From NCBI GenBank assembly GCA_963795835.1, contig CAWCJC010000004.1, positions 248,001 through 312,000 on the forward strand: 64,000 bases of DNA, read 5' to 3'. Shown here in pieces: positions 9,514 through 17,781 of the stretch (the first letter of the stretch is position 1; the number at the start of each line of letters is the position of its first letter). The position numbers were made by a program, and so were the translations under genes. The DNA is from JALYXI01 sp963795835 (GTDB taxonomy: Bacteria; Acidobacteriota; Terriglobia; Bryobacterales; Bryobacteraceae). Below the pieces are notes generated by a model. That model did not search any database. It was not told the origin of the DNA and was given only the letters and a program-made list of their open reading frames with translations.

Positions 9514-9542
9514 ATTGGCAGTCCAATATGTGATCATCCAAT
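9514..9542. promoter_or_regulatory. Candidate operator: CCAAT direct repeats between NUDIX and MocR genes
   Basis: The divergent intergenic region contains ATTGG (9514-9518) facing CCAAT (9523-9527), and a second CCAAT at 9538-9542, fifteen bases after the first. MocR-type regulators usually bind direct repeats near their own or target promoters, so this is a plausible autoregulatory site. The assignment is inferred from position and repetition only. Confidence 0.35.
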
Positions 9543-9546
9543 TTCA

Positions 9547-10971
9547 ATGGCTGATCTGGATCCTAAATCTGCTATTCCACTCTATCGCCAGCTTTTCACG
9601 CATTTCGTGACGGAGATAGAAGCTGGTAGGCTGCAGGATGGTGAGCGTCTGCCAGCCACTCGCGAATTGGCTGGTCAGCTTGGTCTGAATCGGACCACAG
9701 TCTCTGCCGCATACGATTTGCTCGATTCCGAAGGATGGATCTCCGGGGAGGTAGGGCGGGGAAGCTTCGTTCGCGCCCGCAACGCCTTCAAATGGGAGAG
9801 TGTTCTGCCATCGTCGCTCACGGCCCGCCACCCCTCCGTGCCGGCCGCTCCCATAAGCTTTGCGCAGTCGCGTCCTTCAGAAGATCTGTTTCCTGTGGAA
9901 GCGTTTCGAGAGAGCACAGAGTGCGTGTTGCGGTCGAAGGAGCTTGCCGGCATCCTGCAACTCGGGTCACCCGCAGGGTATGAGCCGCTGCGGCGCTACC
10001 TGCTGGATCAGGCACGAGCGGAGGGAAATGCCGGCCCTGGCGATGATTTGCTGATTACCAATGGATGCCAGCAAGCGCTCGATCTGCTCCAGAAAGTACT
10101 GGCCCGGCGCGGCGACGTCGTTGCGTTGGAAGATCCGGTCTATCCCGGTCTGCGAAATCTGTTTCAGCAGTCCGAGGCGGTTCTCACCGGCATAGAAGTC
10201 AGGAAGGACGGAATCGACGTCGAAGCGCTTGCGCGACTTCGTGCCAAACTGGCCGTCGTTACGCCGAGCTTTCAAAATCCGACGGGCATCACTCTGCCTC
10301 GCGAGCGCCGCGAAGCTCTGCTCCGTATCCCCGGTACCCTCTTTATCGAGAACGATATTTATAGTCCACTTCGGTATCGTGGGGAACCGGAACCCACGTT
10401 GAAGAGCCTCGATAAATCGGGCCGCGTCATCCTGCTCCGCAGCTTCTCGAAAATAGCGTTCCCCGGTCTGCGAGTCGGCTGGGTGATCGCGCCGCGGCCA
10501 TTGGTTCAGAGGCTTACTGAAGCCAAGCAGCTCACGGATCTTCATACCGACCAGTTTTCACAAGCCGTACTGCTGCATTTTGCGCAATCGGGCCGCCTGG
10601 CGGAGCACCAGCGCAACATGCTGGCCCGCGGCCTCGAACGTCTGGACGCCGCGTTGCGAGCCCTGCAGCGTTATTTCCCTCCTCAAACACGATGGACTGA
10701 ACCCTCGGGCGGCATGAATCTTTGGGTCCAATTGCCCGAGCCGCTGGATGCCGCGGATCTGATGACGCGCGCGCTCGCGGAGGGAGTCTCCTATCTTCCT
10801 GGGAAATACTTTGCGGTTTCCGGCACGCACAGCAACGCGCTCCGGCTCAGCTTCGCCGGTTTGGCTGAGGCGGAAATCACTCGGGGTATCGAAATTTTAG
10901 GCAGGCTGGCGAAAGAGGCGCTGGAATCGGTGCGGTCGCGCGATCGCGAACCGGTTCTCGCCATGGTTTAA
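9547..10971 (+). CDS. pdxR: MocR-family GntR/aminotransferase regulator, probably PdxR-like
   Basis: Transcription factor of 474 residues that fuses an N-terminal GntR winged helix-turn-helix to a fold-type I aminotransferase domain. The HTH part covers about residues 10-75, with LPATRELAGQLGLNRTTVSAAY; the aminotransferase part runs from about residue 100 to the end. The PLP lysine is the K in LLRSFSKIAFPG. In several bacteria PdxR members sense PLP and activate pdxST. Here pdxS starts 26 bases downstream on the same strand, which supports that role, although classic pdxR is divergent. I prefer the ATG at 9547 over an upstream TTG because it directly precedes LDPKSAIPLYRQL, the normal family start. 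Confidence 0.85.
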   Translation: MADLDPKSAIPLYRQLFTHFVTEIEAGRLQDGERLPATRELAGQLGLNRTTVSAAYDLLDSEGWISGEVGRGSFVRARNAFKWESVLPSSLTARHPSVPAAPISFAQSRPSEDLFPVEAFRESTECVLRSKELAGILQLGSPAGYEPLRRYLLDQARAEGNAGPGDDLLITNGCQQALDLLQKVLARRGDVVALEDPVYPGLRNLFQQSEAVLTGIEVRKDGIDVEALARLRAKLAVVTPSFQNPTGITLPRERREALLRIPGTLFIENDIYSPLRYRGEPEPTLKSLDKSGRVILLRSFSKIAFPGLRVGWVIAPRPLVQRLTEAKQLTDLHTDQFSQAVLLHFAQSGRLAEHQRNMLARGLERLDAALRALQRYFPPQTRWTEPSGGMNLWVQLPEPLDAADLMTRALAEGVSYLPGKYFAVSGTHSNALRLSFAGLAEAEITRGIEILGRLAKEALESVRSRDREPVLAMV

Positions 10972-10997
10972 CAGAATTCACTTAGAGGAGCACGAAC

Positions 10998-11882
10998 ATG
11001 CAATTTGACGATCAATTTCGTTTGAAAGTCGGCTTAGCCGAGATGCTGAAAGGCGGCGTCATTATGGACGTCGTCAATGCCGAACAGGCGCTGGTTGCCG
11101 AAAAAGCGGGCGCTTGCGCGGTGATGGCGCTGGAACGCGTTCCGTCCGATATTCGGAAGGAAGGGGGCGTCGCGCGGATGTCGCCGGTCGGAATGATTCG
11201 CGAAATCATGCAGACCGTCAGCATTCCGGTGATGGCGAAAGCGCGTATCGGCCATTTCACTGAGGCGCGGATTCTGGAAGAACTGGGCGTGGATTATATC
11301 GATGAATCCGAAGTTCTCACGCCTGCCGACGAGGAGCACCACATTGCCAAGCGCGATTTCAAAGTGCCGTTCGTTTGCGGCGCGCGCAACCTGGGCGAAG
11401 CTTTGCGGCGCATTGCGGAAGGCGCGGCCATGATTCGCACCAAGGGCGAGGCGGGTTCGGGCAATATTGTCGAGGCCGTGCGGCACATCCGCACCATTGT
11501 TAAGGAAATGAAGCAGCTTACGGTGCTCGGCAAGGAAGAGCTGGTGCACGAATCGAAGAAGCATGGCGCACCGCTGGACCTGATCGAGTACTGCGCCGAG
11601 CACGGCAAACTGCCAGTGCCCAACTTCTCCGCCGGAGGAATTGCCACGCCCGCCGATGCCGCGCTGGTGATGCAGTTAGGTGCGGAAGCGGTTTTCGTCG
11701 GCTCCGGAATTTTCAAGAGCCCGCAGCCGGAGTTGTTCGCAAAGGCGATTGTAAAGGCGGCGACTTTCTACAAAGACGCAGCGAAGGTTCTGGAAGCGAG
11801 CGAGATGTTGGGAATCGGCATGCCGGGCCTGGATATTTCCAAGCTGCCTGAGCATGAGCTGATGCAGACCCGCGGCTGGTAA
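10998..11882 (+). CDS. pdxS: Pyridoxal 5'-phosphate synthase lyase subunit
   Basis: PdxS/Pdx1 of 294 residues, the (beta/alpha)8 subunit that builds PLP from ribose 5-phosphate, glyceraldehyde 3-phosphate and ammonia. Nearly invariant segments are present: KGGVIMDVVNAEQA, CAVMALERVPSDIR, PVMAKARIGHFTEA and VPNFSAGGIATPADAAL. The Shine-Dalgarno GAGGAG sits about eight bases before the ATG. pdxT begins immediately after the TAA stop, so the lyase and glutaminase subunits are co-expressed. Length is normal. This is the most strongly conserved gene in the cluster. Confidence 0.98.
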   Translation: MQFDDQFRLKVGLAEMLKGGVIMDVVNAEQALVAEKAGACAVMALERVPSDIRKEGGVARMSPVGMIREIMQTVSIPVMAKARIGHFTEARILEELGVDYIDESEVLTPADEEHHIAKRDFKVPFVCGARNLGEALRRIAEGAAMIRTKGEAGSGNIVEAVRHIRTIVKEMKQLTVLGKEELVHESKKHGAPLDLIEYCAEHGKLPVPNFSAGGIATPADAALVMQLGAEAVFVGSGIFKSPQPELFAKAIVKAATFYKDAAKVLEASEMLGIGMPGLDISKLPEHELMQTRGW

Positions 11883-12456
11883 ATGCCGGATTCGCCCACG
11901 ATTGGGGTGCTGGCGATTCAGGGCGCGTTCGATGTCCACGCGCGCGCTCTGGCGGACTTGGGCGCGAACGCGATTCTGGTCCGCACCGAAACGGAGTTGA
12001 ACCTGTTGTGATGCCCTGGTGCTACCCGGGGGAGAAAGCACCACCATGCTCAATCTGTTGAATGAGGAGCACTTAATGGAGCCTCTGGCCCGCTTCGCCC
12101 GGGAAAAGCCGGTGCTGGCCACGTGCGCGGGTGTGATTCTTCTGGCTCGAGAGGTGACGCATCCCGTTCAGGAGTCCTTGGGGATTCTCGACCTCGCAGT
12201 GGAACGAAATGGTTATGGGCGCCAGATCGACAGCAAAATCGCGGAAGTGCAATTGTCCGAGGGGCCGCCGCTCGAAGCCGTGTTTATCCGGGCCCCTATA
12301 ATTCATTCGGCCGGCCCGGAAGTAAAGACGCTGGCTTCACTCGATGGCCACCCTGTCCTGGTGGAACAAGGCCGTCATCTGGCGGCGACCTTTCATCCGG
12401 AACTAACGGCGGACCGGCGCGTTCATCGAATGTTTCTCAGTAAACTGAAAGGGTGA
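11883..12456 (+). pseudogene. pdxT: Pyridoxal 5'-phosphate synthase glutaminase subunit, frame broken
   Basis: PdxT supplies ammonia from glutamine to PdxS. The N-terminal 42 residues (PTIGVLAIQGAFDVHARAL to TETELNLL) meet a TGA at 12009. Skipping one base there continues perfectly as DALVLPGGESTTM, the oxyanion region, followed by LATCAGVILLA with the nucleophile Cys, and FHPEL with the catalytic His. The joined product is 190 residues, typical for the family. The break is therefore one extra base near 12009 rather than a real truncation. Although a +1 shift at a TGA recalls prfB, there is no upstream Shine-Dalgarno-like stimulator. The downstream gene overlaps the stop by four bases (GTGA). 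Confidence 0.9.
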
Positions 12457-12869
12457 AGCGTGTCCATTTCGTTTGTGTCGGCAACTGCTGCCGCAGCCAG
12501 ATGGCCGAAGGCTTCGCCCGCCATTGGGGAAATGGGTTCGTTTTTCCGACCAGTTCCGGATTGGCTCCGACGCGAGAAGTGGCTTGGGAGACTGTCGCGA
12601 CCATGCAGGCCCGCGGCGTGGATATCAAGTCGCAATTTCCGAAAAAGTTCGATCGTTTCGGGACGCAGGAGTTCGATCTGATCGTGAACCTGAGCGGATA
12701 CACTCTGCCTGGCAAGCCGGTGCCGCCGGTTGAGGAATGGCAGGTAAGAGATCCGTTTGGCCAAAGTGCTGAAGTGTATGCGAAGTGCGCAGCGGAGATT
12801 GAGACTCGTGTGAAGGCACTTGTCGAACAAGTGCGGGAAACCTCTGGCCCGCGGATTGCTTCCACCTAA
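12453..12869 (+). CDS. Low-molecular-weight tyrosine phosphatase/arsenate reductase-like protein
   Basis: Protein of 138 residues of the LMW-PTPase superfamily. The phosphate-binding P-loop C8-V-G-N-C-C-R14-S fits CX5R exactly, and the general-acid Asp is in VRDPFGQS. The extra cysteine in the loop resembles thioredoxin-coupled arsenate reductases, but the remaining redox cysteines cannot be assigned with confidence, so either protein-tyrosine phosphatase or arsenate reductase activity is possible. The GTG start overlaps the pdxT stop (GTGA), implying translational coupling to the vitamin B6 operon. Confidence 0.82.
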   Translation: MKRVHFVCVGNCCRSQMAEGFARHWGNGFVFPTSSGLAPTREVAWETVATMQARGVDIKSQFPKKFDRFGTQEFDLIVNLSGYTLPGKPVPPVEEWQVRDPFGQSAEVYAKCAAEIETRVKALVEQVRETSGPRIAST

Positions 12870-12874
12870 GAGTC

Positions 12875-13645
12875 ATGAGACTCCTGGCGAAACTTGTCTT
12901 TTGCGCGGCGACACCCGTGATGGTGATTGCGGGAGTAAATACCATTTTTTTGCGGGACGGCAGAACCATCTCCGGACGGTTCCTTGATGGCAATGCAGGA
13001 ACGGTGGGGTTCGAAGACGACAACGGTCGCCAGTACCGGTTCCGCACGGCCGACGTGCAGTCGATTTCATTTGCGAATCCGCGGTTCGATCGCGGGAATG
13101 ACGTGCAATCCCCGGTCGCGATCTTGCCCGCAGGGACCGAACTAAGTGTCCGCACCACATCTACGATCAACTCGAGAGAGGCAGACGATAACCAGATATT
13201 TCCGGCGTTTGTAGACCGGGACGTGCGAGATTCGTCCGGGAACGTAGTCATCCCTCGCGGAAGTGCGGCGGAGTTGGTCATCCGTTCTATGAATGGCGGA
13301 CGGCTTCGCGAAAGCTCCAGTCTGGTGCTGGACGTTCAAGCGGTGACGGTGAACGGAACTCGGTTTCGCATTGATACGGAAGACCTCACCAGAACCGGTG
13401 GCGGACGCGACGGCATCGGAGCGAATCGCCGGACGGGAGAGTTCGTAGGTGGCGGCACAGCGCTTGGGACGCTCTTAGGTGCGGTTGCGGGTGGGGGGAA
13501 GGGCGCGTTGATTGGGGCGCTCGCAGGCGCGGTTGCTGGAGCTGGGACGGAAGTGCTGACCAAAGGCGGAGAGGTCCGCGTGCCTTCTGAGACGGTGCTT
13601 ACTTTCCGTCTGGATCAACAAATCACAATGAATCCGCGTTATTAA
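12875..13645 (+). CDS. Secreted hypothetical protein with glycine-zipper segment
   Basis: Protein of 256 residues with an N-terminal signal-like helix (LAKLVFCAATPVMVIAG). It is followed by a beta-rich part (FLRDGRTISGRFLDGNAG, then FEDDNGRQYRFRTADV) reminiscent of small periplasmic lipoprotein domains. A glycine-zipper segment near residues 180-220 (GTLLGAVAGGGKGALIGALAG) suggests membrane insertion or oligomerisation, as in YMGG/OmpA-associated proteins. No enzymatic motif is seen. It begins five bases after the phosphatase stop and is followed 13 bases later by the PRC-barrel gene, so the three may be cotranscribed. Confidence 0.75.
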   Translation: MRLLAKLVFCAATPVMVIAGVNTIFLRDGRTISGRFLDGNAGTVGFEDDNGRQYRFRTADVQSISFANPRFDRGNDVQSPVAILPAGTELSVRTTSTINSREADDNQIFPAFVDRDVRDSSGNVVIPRGSAAELVIRSMNGGRLRESSSLVLDVQAVTVNGTRFRIDTEDLTRTGGGRDGIGANRRTGEFVGGGTALGTLLGAVAGGGKGALIGALAGAVAGAGTEVLTKGGEVRVPSETVLTFRLDQQITMNPRY

Positions 13646-13658
13646 AGGACAAACAACG

Positions 13659-14024
13659 ATGAGCGATTCACCTTTACAACCCGTTTCTGGTACGGAGAAC
13701 CTGATTATTTCTGCTGGAACACTGATGGGCAATCACGTCCGCAACAGCGCGGGCGAGGGCCTGGGCCAGATTGAAGAGATCATGATCGACGTGAATAACG
13801 GAAAGATCGCCTACGCGGTTTTGAGTTTCGGAGGTTTCTTGGGAATCGGCGATAAGTTATTTGCCGTTCCGTGGGATTCCCTTCAGCTGGATGCCAAGAA
13901 TCAAGAATTTATCTTGGGCGTAGACAAAGAGGTCCTGGAGAACGCGCCGGGGTTTGATAAGCAGCACTGGCCGGACATGGCGGATTCCACCTGGCACACC
14001 GAAATACAGAATCACTGGAGCTGA
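13659..14024 (+). CDS. PRC-barrel domain protein
   Basis: Small protein of 121 residues built around one PRC-barrel: AGTLMGNHVRNSAGEGLGQ, then IEEIMIDVNNGKIAYAVLSF, and the typical end FAVPWDSLQLD. PRC-barrel proteins bind RNA or protein partners, or act as small stress-linked cytoplasmic proteins; no specific partner is visible. The ATG has AAAGGACAAAC upstream. The C-terminal 30 residues (DKEVLENAPGFDKQHWPDMA) also match a tail common in stand-alone bacterial PRC-barrel proteins. Confidence 0.85.
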   Translation: MSDSPLQPVSGTENLIISAGTLMGNHVRNSAGEGLGQIEEIMIDVNNGKIAYAVLSFGGFLGIGDKLFAVPWDSLQLDAKNQEFILGVDKEVLENAPGFDKQHWPDMADSTWHTEIQNHWS

Positions 14025-14145
14025 GTTTTCTCCGGTATTTCGTAGCACATACGATATTTGGTAGGATCGATCCGGTTATCTTCAGCGTAACCGTCACAAA
14101 CTAAAGCACTTGGCTTTGGCGGCAGACTTGCCCTACTGTCACCTC

Positions 14146-17100
14146 ATGAGAAGTTTTAAATCGGCCCTAATTGCTTCCTTAATCGCAATTACTTGTTGTT
14201 CGACCGCCGTTTTCGCCCAAACGATCAGCGGTGACGCAGTTGGCACTGTGCAAGACGTAAGCGGGGCCGCGATCGGCGGGGTCTCCGTAACGGCCACAAA
14301 TCAGGACACGAATACCCGGCTTTTGGGTGTGACCAACTCGGCTGGCGAGTACCGGATTTCGAATCTCTTGCCTGGCTTTTATACTTTCACTGCAGGGCAG
14401 TCTGGTTTCGCTACAACCTCCTTGAAAGACGTCCGGATCGATCTGAACAAAACCTCAACGGTGCCGCTGGTTCTTCAGGTTTCGAGCGTAGCCGGCTCTG
14501 TCGAAGTCACTTCAGCAGCAGCCACCATAGACACCACCACGGCCCAGATCGCCGGTACCTACGATTCAAGACAGGCGTCCTCGCTCCCCAACGTGGTTAT
14601 TGGTCAAGGTGTCATTAACCTGTCATTGTTGCAGGCGGGCGTAGCGAGTTCAGGCGGCGTGGGAGTGGGAACAGGGCCATCGGTAGGTGGACAGCGTCCC
14701 CGAAACAATAACTTCACGATTGAGGGCGTCGACAACAACGCAAAATCCGTGACCGGACCGAATGTGTTTATTCCGAACGACTTCGTTTCGGAATTTACCC
14801 TAATTCAGAACCAGTTTCGCGCGGAGTACGGCCACTCCTCCGGCGGGCAGTTCAACACCAGCCTGAAGAGCGGTGCGAACACGTTTCACGGCGATCTTTA
14901 CGACTACCTGCGCAACCGGGATTTGAACGCGGTAGATCAATCGTTCGCGAATCAAGGAATTTACAAGAATCCGCGTTACGACCAGAATCGCCTGGGTGCG
15001 GATTTTGGTGGGCCAGTTCTTAGGAACAAACTCTTTTTCTTCGGAGGTTTTGAATATAATCCGCTAGGCCGAGCCAGTACTGTAGGGTCTGCTGTTTATG
15101 CGCCCACGGCCGCGGGTTATGCAACGCTGGCGGCACTTCCCGGCGTCAACCAGGCTAATCTGAACATCCTCAAGACTTACGCGACCGCCGCGGCCCTGAC
15201 GCCTGGCGCTCCTTCTTTTGCGGTTGCGGGAACTTCGATTTCTACCGGCATCATCCCGATCGTTGCGCCTAATTTTGCGAACGGTTACTACAGCACGCTC
15301 AGCATCGATTACAGCATTTCCGACCGGGACCAGTTACGGGGTCGGTACTCGTTCAACCGCAACGACTCGATCAATACGGGCGCGACCCTTCCGGTCTTTT
15401 TCACTACGGTCCCGCAACGATACTACCTTCCTTCGCTTGCTGAGTACCATACATTCAGCCCGAACCTGACGAATGAATTCCGCTATGGCTATCAACGCTC
15501 GGTTTCGGACAGCCCGGTAGGGAATCAATCCTTCCCTGGACTCGATCAATTTCCCAATCTTCAGTTCAATAATTTGAACCTGCAAGTCGGTCCAAACTCT
15601 AATTTTCCTCAGTCCACAATCGTCAATTTGCATCAGTACTCTGACGCTGTCACCTGGATCCGAGGCAGCCACACCATCAAAGTGGGCGCGGAGTTCCGTT
15701 ATTACATCTCGCCCCAGTTTTTCTCGCAACGCGTTCGGGGCGATTACGAGTATGTAAACGTCGCCAGTTACCTTTTGGACACCACGCCGGATTATCTGGC
15801 CCAGCGAAATGTGGGCGGCCGTAAGTATTACGGCAACCAGAACGCGATTTATGCTTTCGGACAAGATACCTGGCGCGTCACTCAAAAATTGACCCTTGAT
15901 CTCGGGCTTCGGTATGAATACACGACTGTCCCTCGCAGCCAGCAGGACCAGGCCTTGAATTCCGGAGCGAGCGCTGCTCCGCTGCTGCCTATCGGAAAGC
16001 CGACCGCCGATCCGAAGGGTATTGCACCCCGCGTAGGTGTTGCTTATACGCCAGGGCGCAACGGGGATTTCGTGATTCGTGCCGGGTTCGGGCTTGCCTA
16101 TGACGTGCTGTTCGATAACCTGGGCCTAAATACGGTTCCCCCGCAATACGCTGTAACGGTAGATCAGACAGGCGCAGGCGCGGCTAATTTCTTGAAAAGT
16201 GGGGGCATCACGACCAGTTCGCTTTCCGCGACAAACACGGTCGCCGGATTGCGCGCGAACACCGGATCTTTCGTTCCGAACCAGCTGCTTCCCTACTCGA
16301 TCAATTACAACTTCGGCATTCAAAAGGTATTCGCGAAAGATTACACCCTTGAGATTCGGTATGTCGGAACCAAGGGCGTCCACCAAGTGATTCAGCAGCA
16401 GCTGAATAAGCTCTCGCCAGTGACGGCAACCCGGAACATCCCGACATTCCTGTCCGTTCCCAGTGCTGCCACACTGCAAGGCCTGCCGCTTAGCGTCGGA
16501 GACTTACGCGCTCAGGGCAATCTCGATCCGACGTACGCTTCGCTGGGTTTCACCGGAACACTTACCTCTTACCGGCCGGAAGGATATTCTCAATACAACG
16601 GTCTTGCGATTCAGCTGAACCGCCGCTTCGCCCGCAACTTACTGTTCCAGGGGTCTTACACCTGGAGCCATAACATCGATAACAGCACCGCGGAAGTCGC
16701 CAGCACCTATCTCACCCCGCGCCGGGCGCAGAACTTCAACCTGGAATCAGCGGAAAAGGCGTCCTCCGCGCTGGACCGGCGCCAACGCGCCACGATCAGC
16801 GCCGTTTACGACTCGCCTTATTTCAAAGGCAGCGGAAATTGGTTCGTCAAAAACCTGATCGGGAACTGGCAAGTGTCCCCCGTCTATACATATGAAACGC
16901 CGGAGTATTACACCGTTCAAAGTGGCATCGATTCCAACTTCAATGGAGACTCCGCGCCGGACCGCACGATTATTAACACCGGTGGCACCGCGCACACGGG
17001 CAGCGATGTGTATGGTCTGGATCGAAACGGGAATCGTATCAATCTTACTGCCGCAACGGCTCTCCGCGACCCGATCGTGGCGTATGTAGCCACGAATCCG

Positions 17101-17433
17101 AATGCGCGGTATATTCGTGCCGGTTATGGCGCTTATGCGAATGCGGGACGAAATACGGAGTCCGCAAGGCCGATCGACAACCTGGATTTGTCGCTCCTAA
17201 AGCGATTCACCATTACGGAACGCATGTCGCTCGAACTGAGCGGTCAGGCGCTGAATCTTTTCAACCATGCGCAATTTACTCCCGGGAGCGTCAATAATGC
17301 CGGGTTGGTGGGCACGTTTAACAGCGGTACGTTAAGCTATGTCTCCGCCGCAAATTCGCAATTCAACAATCCGGAAACGGCATTCAGCAGCAATCCGAGG
17401 CAGCTGATTATTGTTGCGAAGTTCCGGTTCTAA
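14146..17433 (+). CDS. TonB-dependent receptor-like outer membrane protein with carboxypeptidase-regulatory-like domain
   Basis: Large outer-membrane protein of 1095 residues. A signal peptide (MRSFKSALIASLIAITC to VFAQ) precedes a carboxypeptidase-regulatory-like domain (GTVQDVSGAAIGGVSVTATN, ending in VRIDLNKTSTVPLVL). A plug-like region contains FTIEGVDNNAKSVTGPN and AEYGHSSGGQFN, and a long beta-barrel ends in the terminal phenylalanine of IIVAKFRF, the usual assembly signal. This is the acidobacterial OmpA/TonB receptor type whose many paralogues probably import plant or microbial glycans. I chose the ATG that directly starts the signal peptide, not an upstream TTG in the same frame. Confidence 0.92.
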   Translation: MRSFKSALIASLIAITCCSTAVFAQTISGDAVGTVQDVSGAAIGGVSVTATNQDTNTRLLGVTNSAGEYRISNLLPGFYTFTAGQSGFATTSLKDVRIDLNKTSTVPLVLQVSSVAGSVEVTSAAATIDTTTAQIAGTYDSRQASSLPNVVIGQGVINLSLLQAGVASSGGVGVGTGPSVGGQRPRNNNFTIEGVDNNAKSVTGPNVFIPNDFVSEFTLIQNQFRAEYGHSSGGQFNTSLKSGANTFHGDLYDYLRNRDLNAVDQSFANQGIYKNPRYDQNRLGADFGGPVLRNKLFFFGGFEYNPLGRASTVGSAVYAPTAAGYATLAALPGVNQANLNILKTYATAAALTPGAPSFAVAGTSISTGIIPIVAPNFANGYYSTLSIDYSISDRDQLRGRYSFNRNDSINTGATLPVFFTTVPQRYYLPSLAEYHTFSPNLTNEFRYGYQRSVSDSPVGNQSFPGLDQFPNLQFNNLNLQVGPNSNFPQSTIVNLHQYSDAVTWIRGSHTIKVGAEFRYYISPQFFSQRVRGDYEYVNVASYLLDTTPDYLAQRNVGGRKYYGNQNAIYAFGQDTWRVTQKLTLDLGLRYEYTTVPRSQQDQALNSGASAAPLLPIGKPTADPKGIAPRVGVAYTPGRNGDFVIRAGFGLAYDVLFDNLGLNTVPPQYAVTVDQTGAGAANFLKSGGITTSSLSATNTVAGLRANTGSFVPNQLLPYSINYNFGIQKVFAKDYTLEIRYVGTKGVHQVIQQQLNKLSPVTATRNIPTFLSVPSAATLQGLPLSVGDLRAQGNLDPTYASLGFTGTLTSYRPEGYSQYNGLAIQLNRRFARNLLFQGSYTWSHNIDNSTAEVASTYLTPRRAQNFNLESAEKASSALDRRQRATISAVYDSPYFKGSGNWFVKNLIGNWQVSPVYTYETPEYYTVQSGIDSNFNGDSAPDRTIINTGGTAHTGSDVYGLDRNGNRINLTAATALRDPIVAYVATNPNARYIRAGYGAYANAGRNTESARPIDNLDLSLLKRFTITERMSLELSGQALNLFNHAQFTPGSVNNAGLVGTFNSGTLSYVSAANSQFNNPETAFSSNPRQLIIVAKFRF

Positions 17434-17488
17434 ACGCATGATCGGCCGGGCTGCGGGACATTCCCGTGGCCCGGTCCGGCACGCAGAA

Positions 17489-17659
17489 CTATTTAGCTTG
17501 GGCCGCTCTACGCTTTGCCACAGCCTTCTTGGTTTGAGCTTTCTTCTCGGCTGGAGTGGACTTCGAAGCGGCTTTCTTCCGGCAACTTCCCTGACTGTGC
17601 TCAGGTTTGCCGGGAACCGGTTCGAACCCCGGCCAACATCTGTTTTCGTTTTTAGGCAT
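17489..17659 (-). CDS. Small lysine-rich protein of the CWPG type
   Basis: A 56-residue protein on the minus strand starting MPKNENRCWPGFEPVPGK, continuing SQGSCRKKAASKS, and ending in an Ala/Lys/Arg-rich tail. The CWPGxEPVPGK...GSC core followed by lysine-rich sequence is a recurrent small acidobacterial protein pattern as I remember it. The basic tail suggests nucleic-acid binding, which is inference. It lies alone between the TonB receptor and the NHL protein, convergent to the first. It is short enough to be missed by length-filtered gene calling. The rest of the 348-base gap shows nothing else. Confidence 0.65.
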   Translation of the reverse strand: MPKNENRCWPGFEPVPGKPEHSQGSCRKKAASKSTPAEKKAQTKKAVAKRRAAQAK

Positions 17660-17781
17660 TCAGCATTTCCCCTAGCCTTTCGTGTGGCAATAAATGCTCC
17701 GAAGTGCCGCAAAACACGATGTTTCCAGCCCGCATGGTAGACTAAATAAATCCAAGCTGCTCGATTCCGCATAGGATTCCC

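Noticed and set aside
11997..12022. Programmed +1 frameshift at a TGA in pdxT, similar to prfB
   Set aside because: There is no upstream Shine-Dalgarno stimulator or slippery CUU-like codon, pdxT homologues do not use frameshifting, and the same kind of break occurs in many unrelated genes here.
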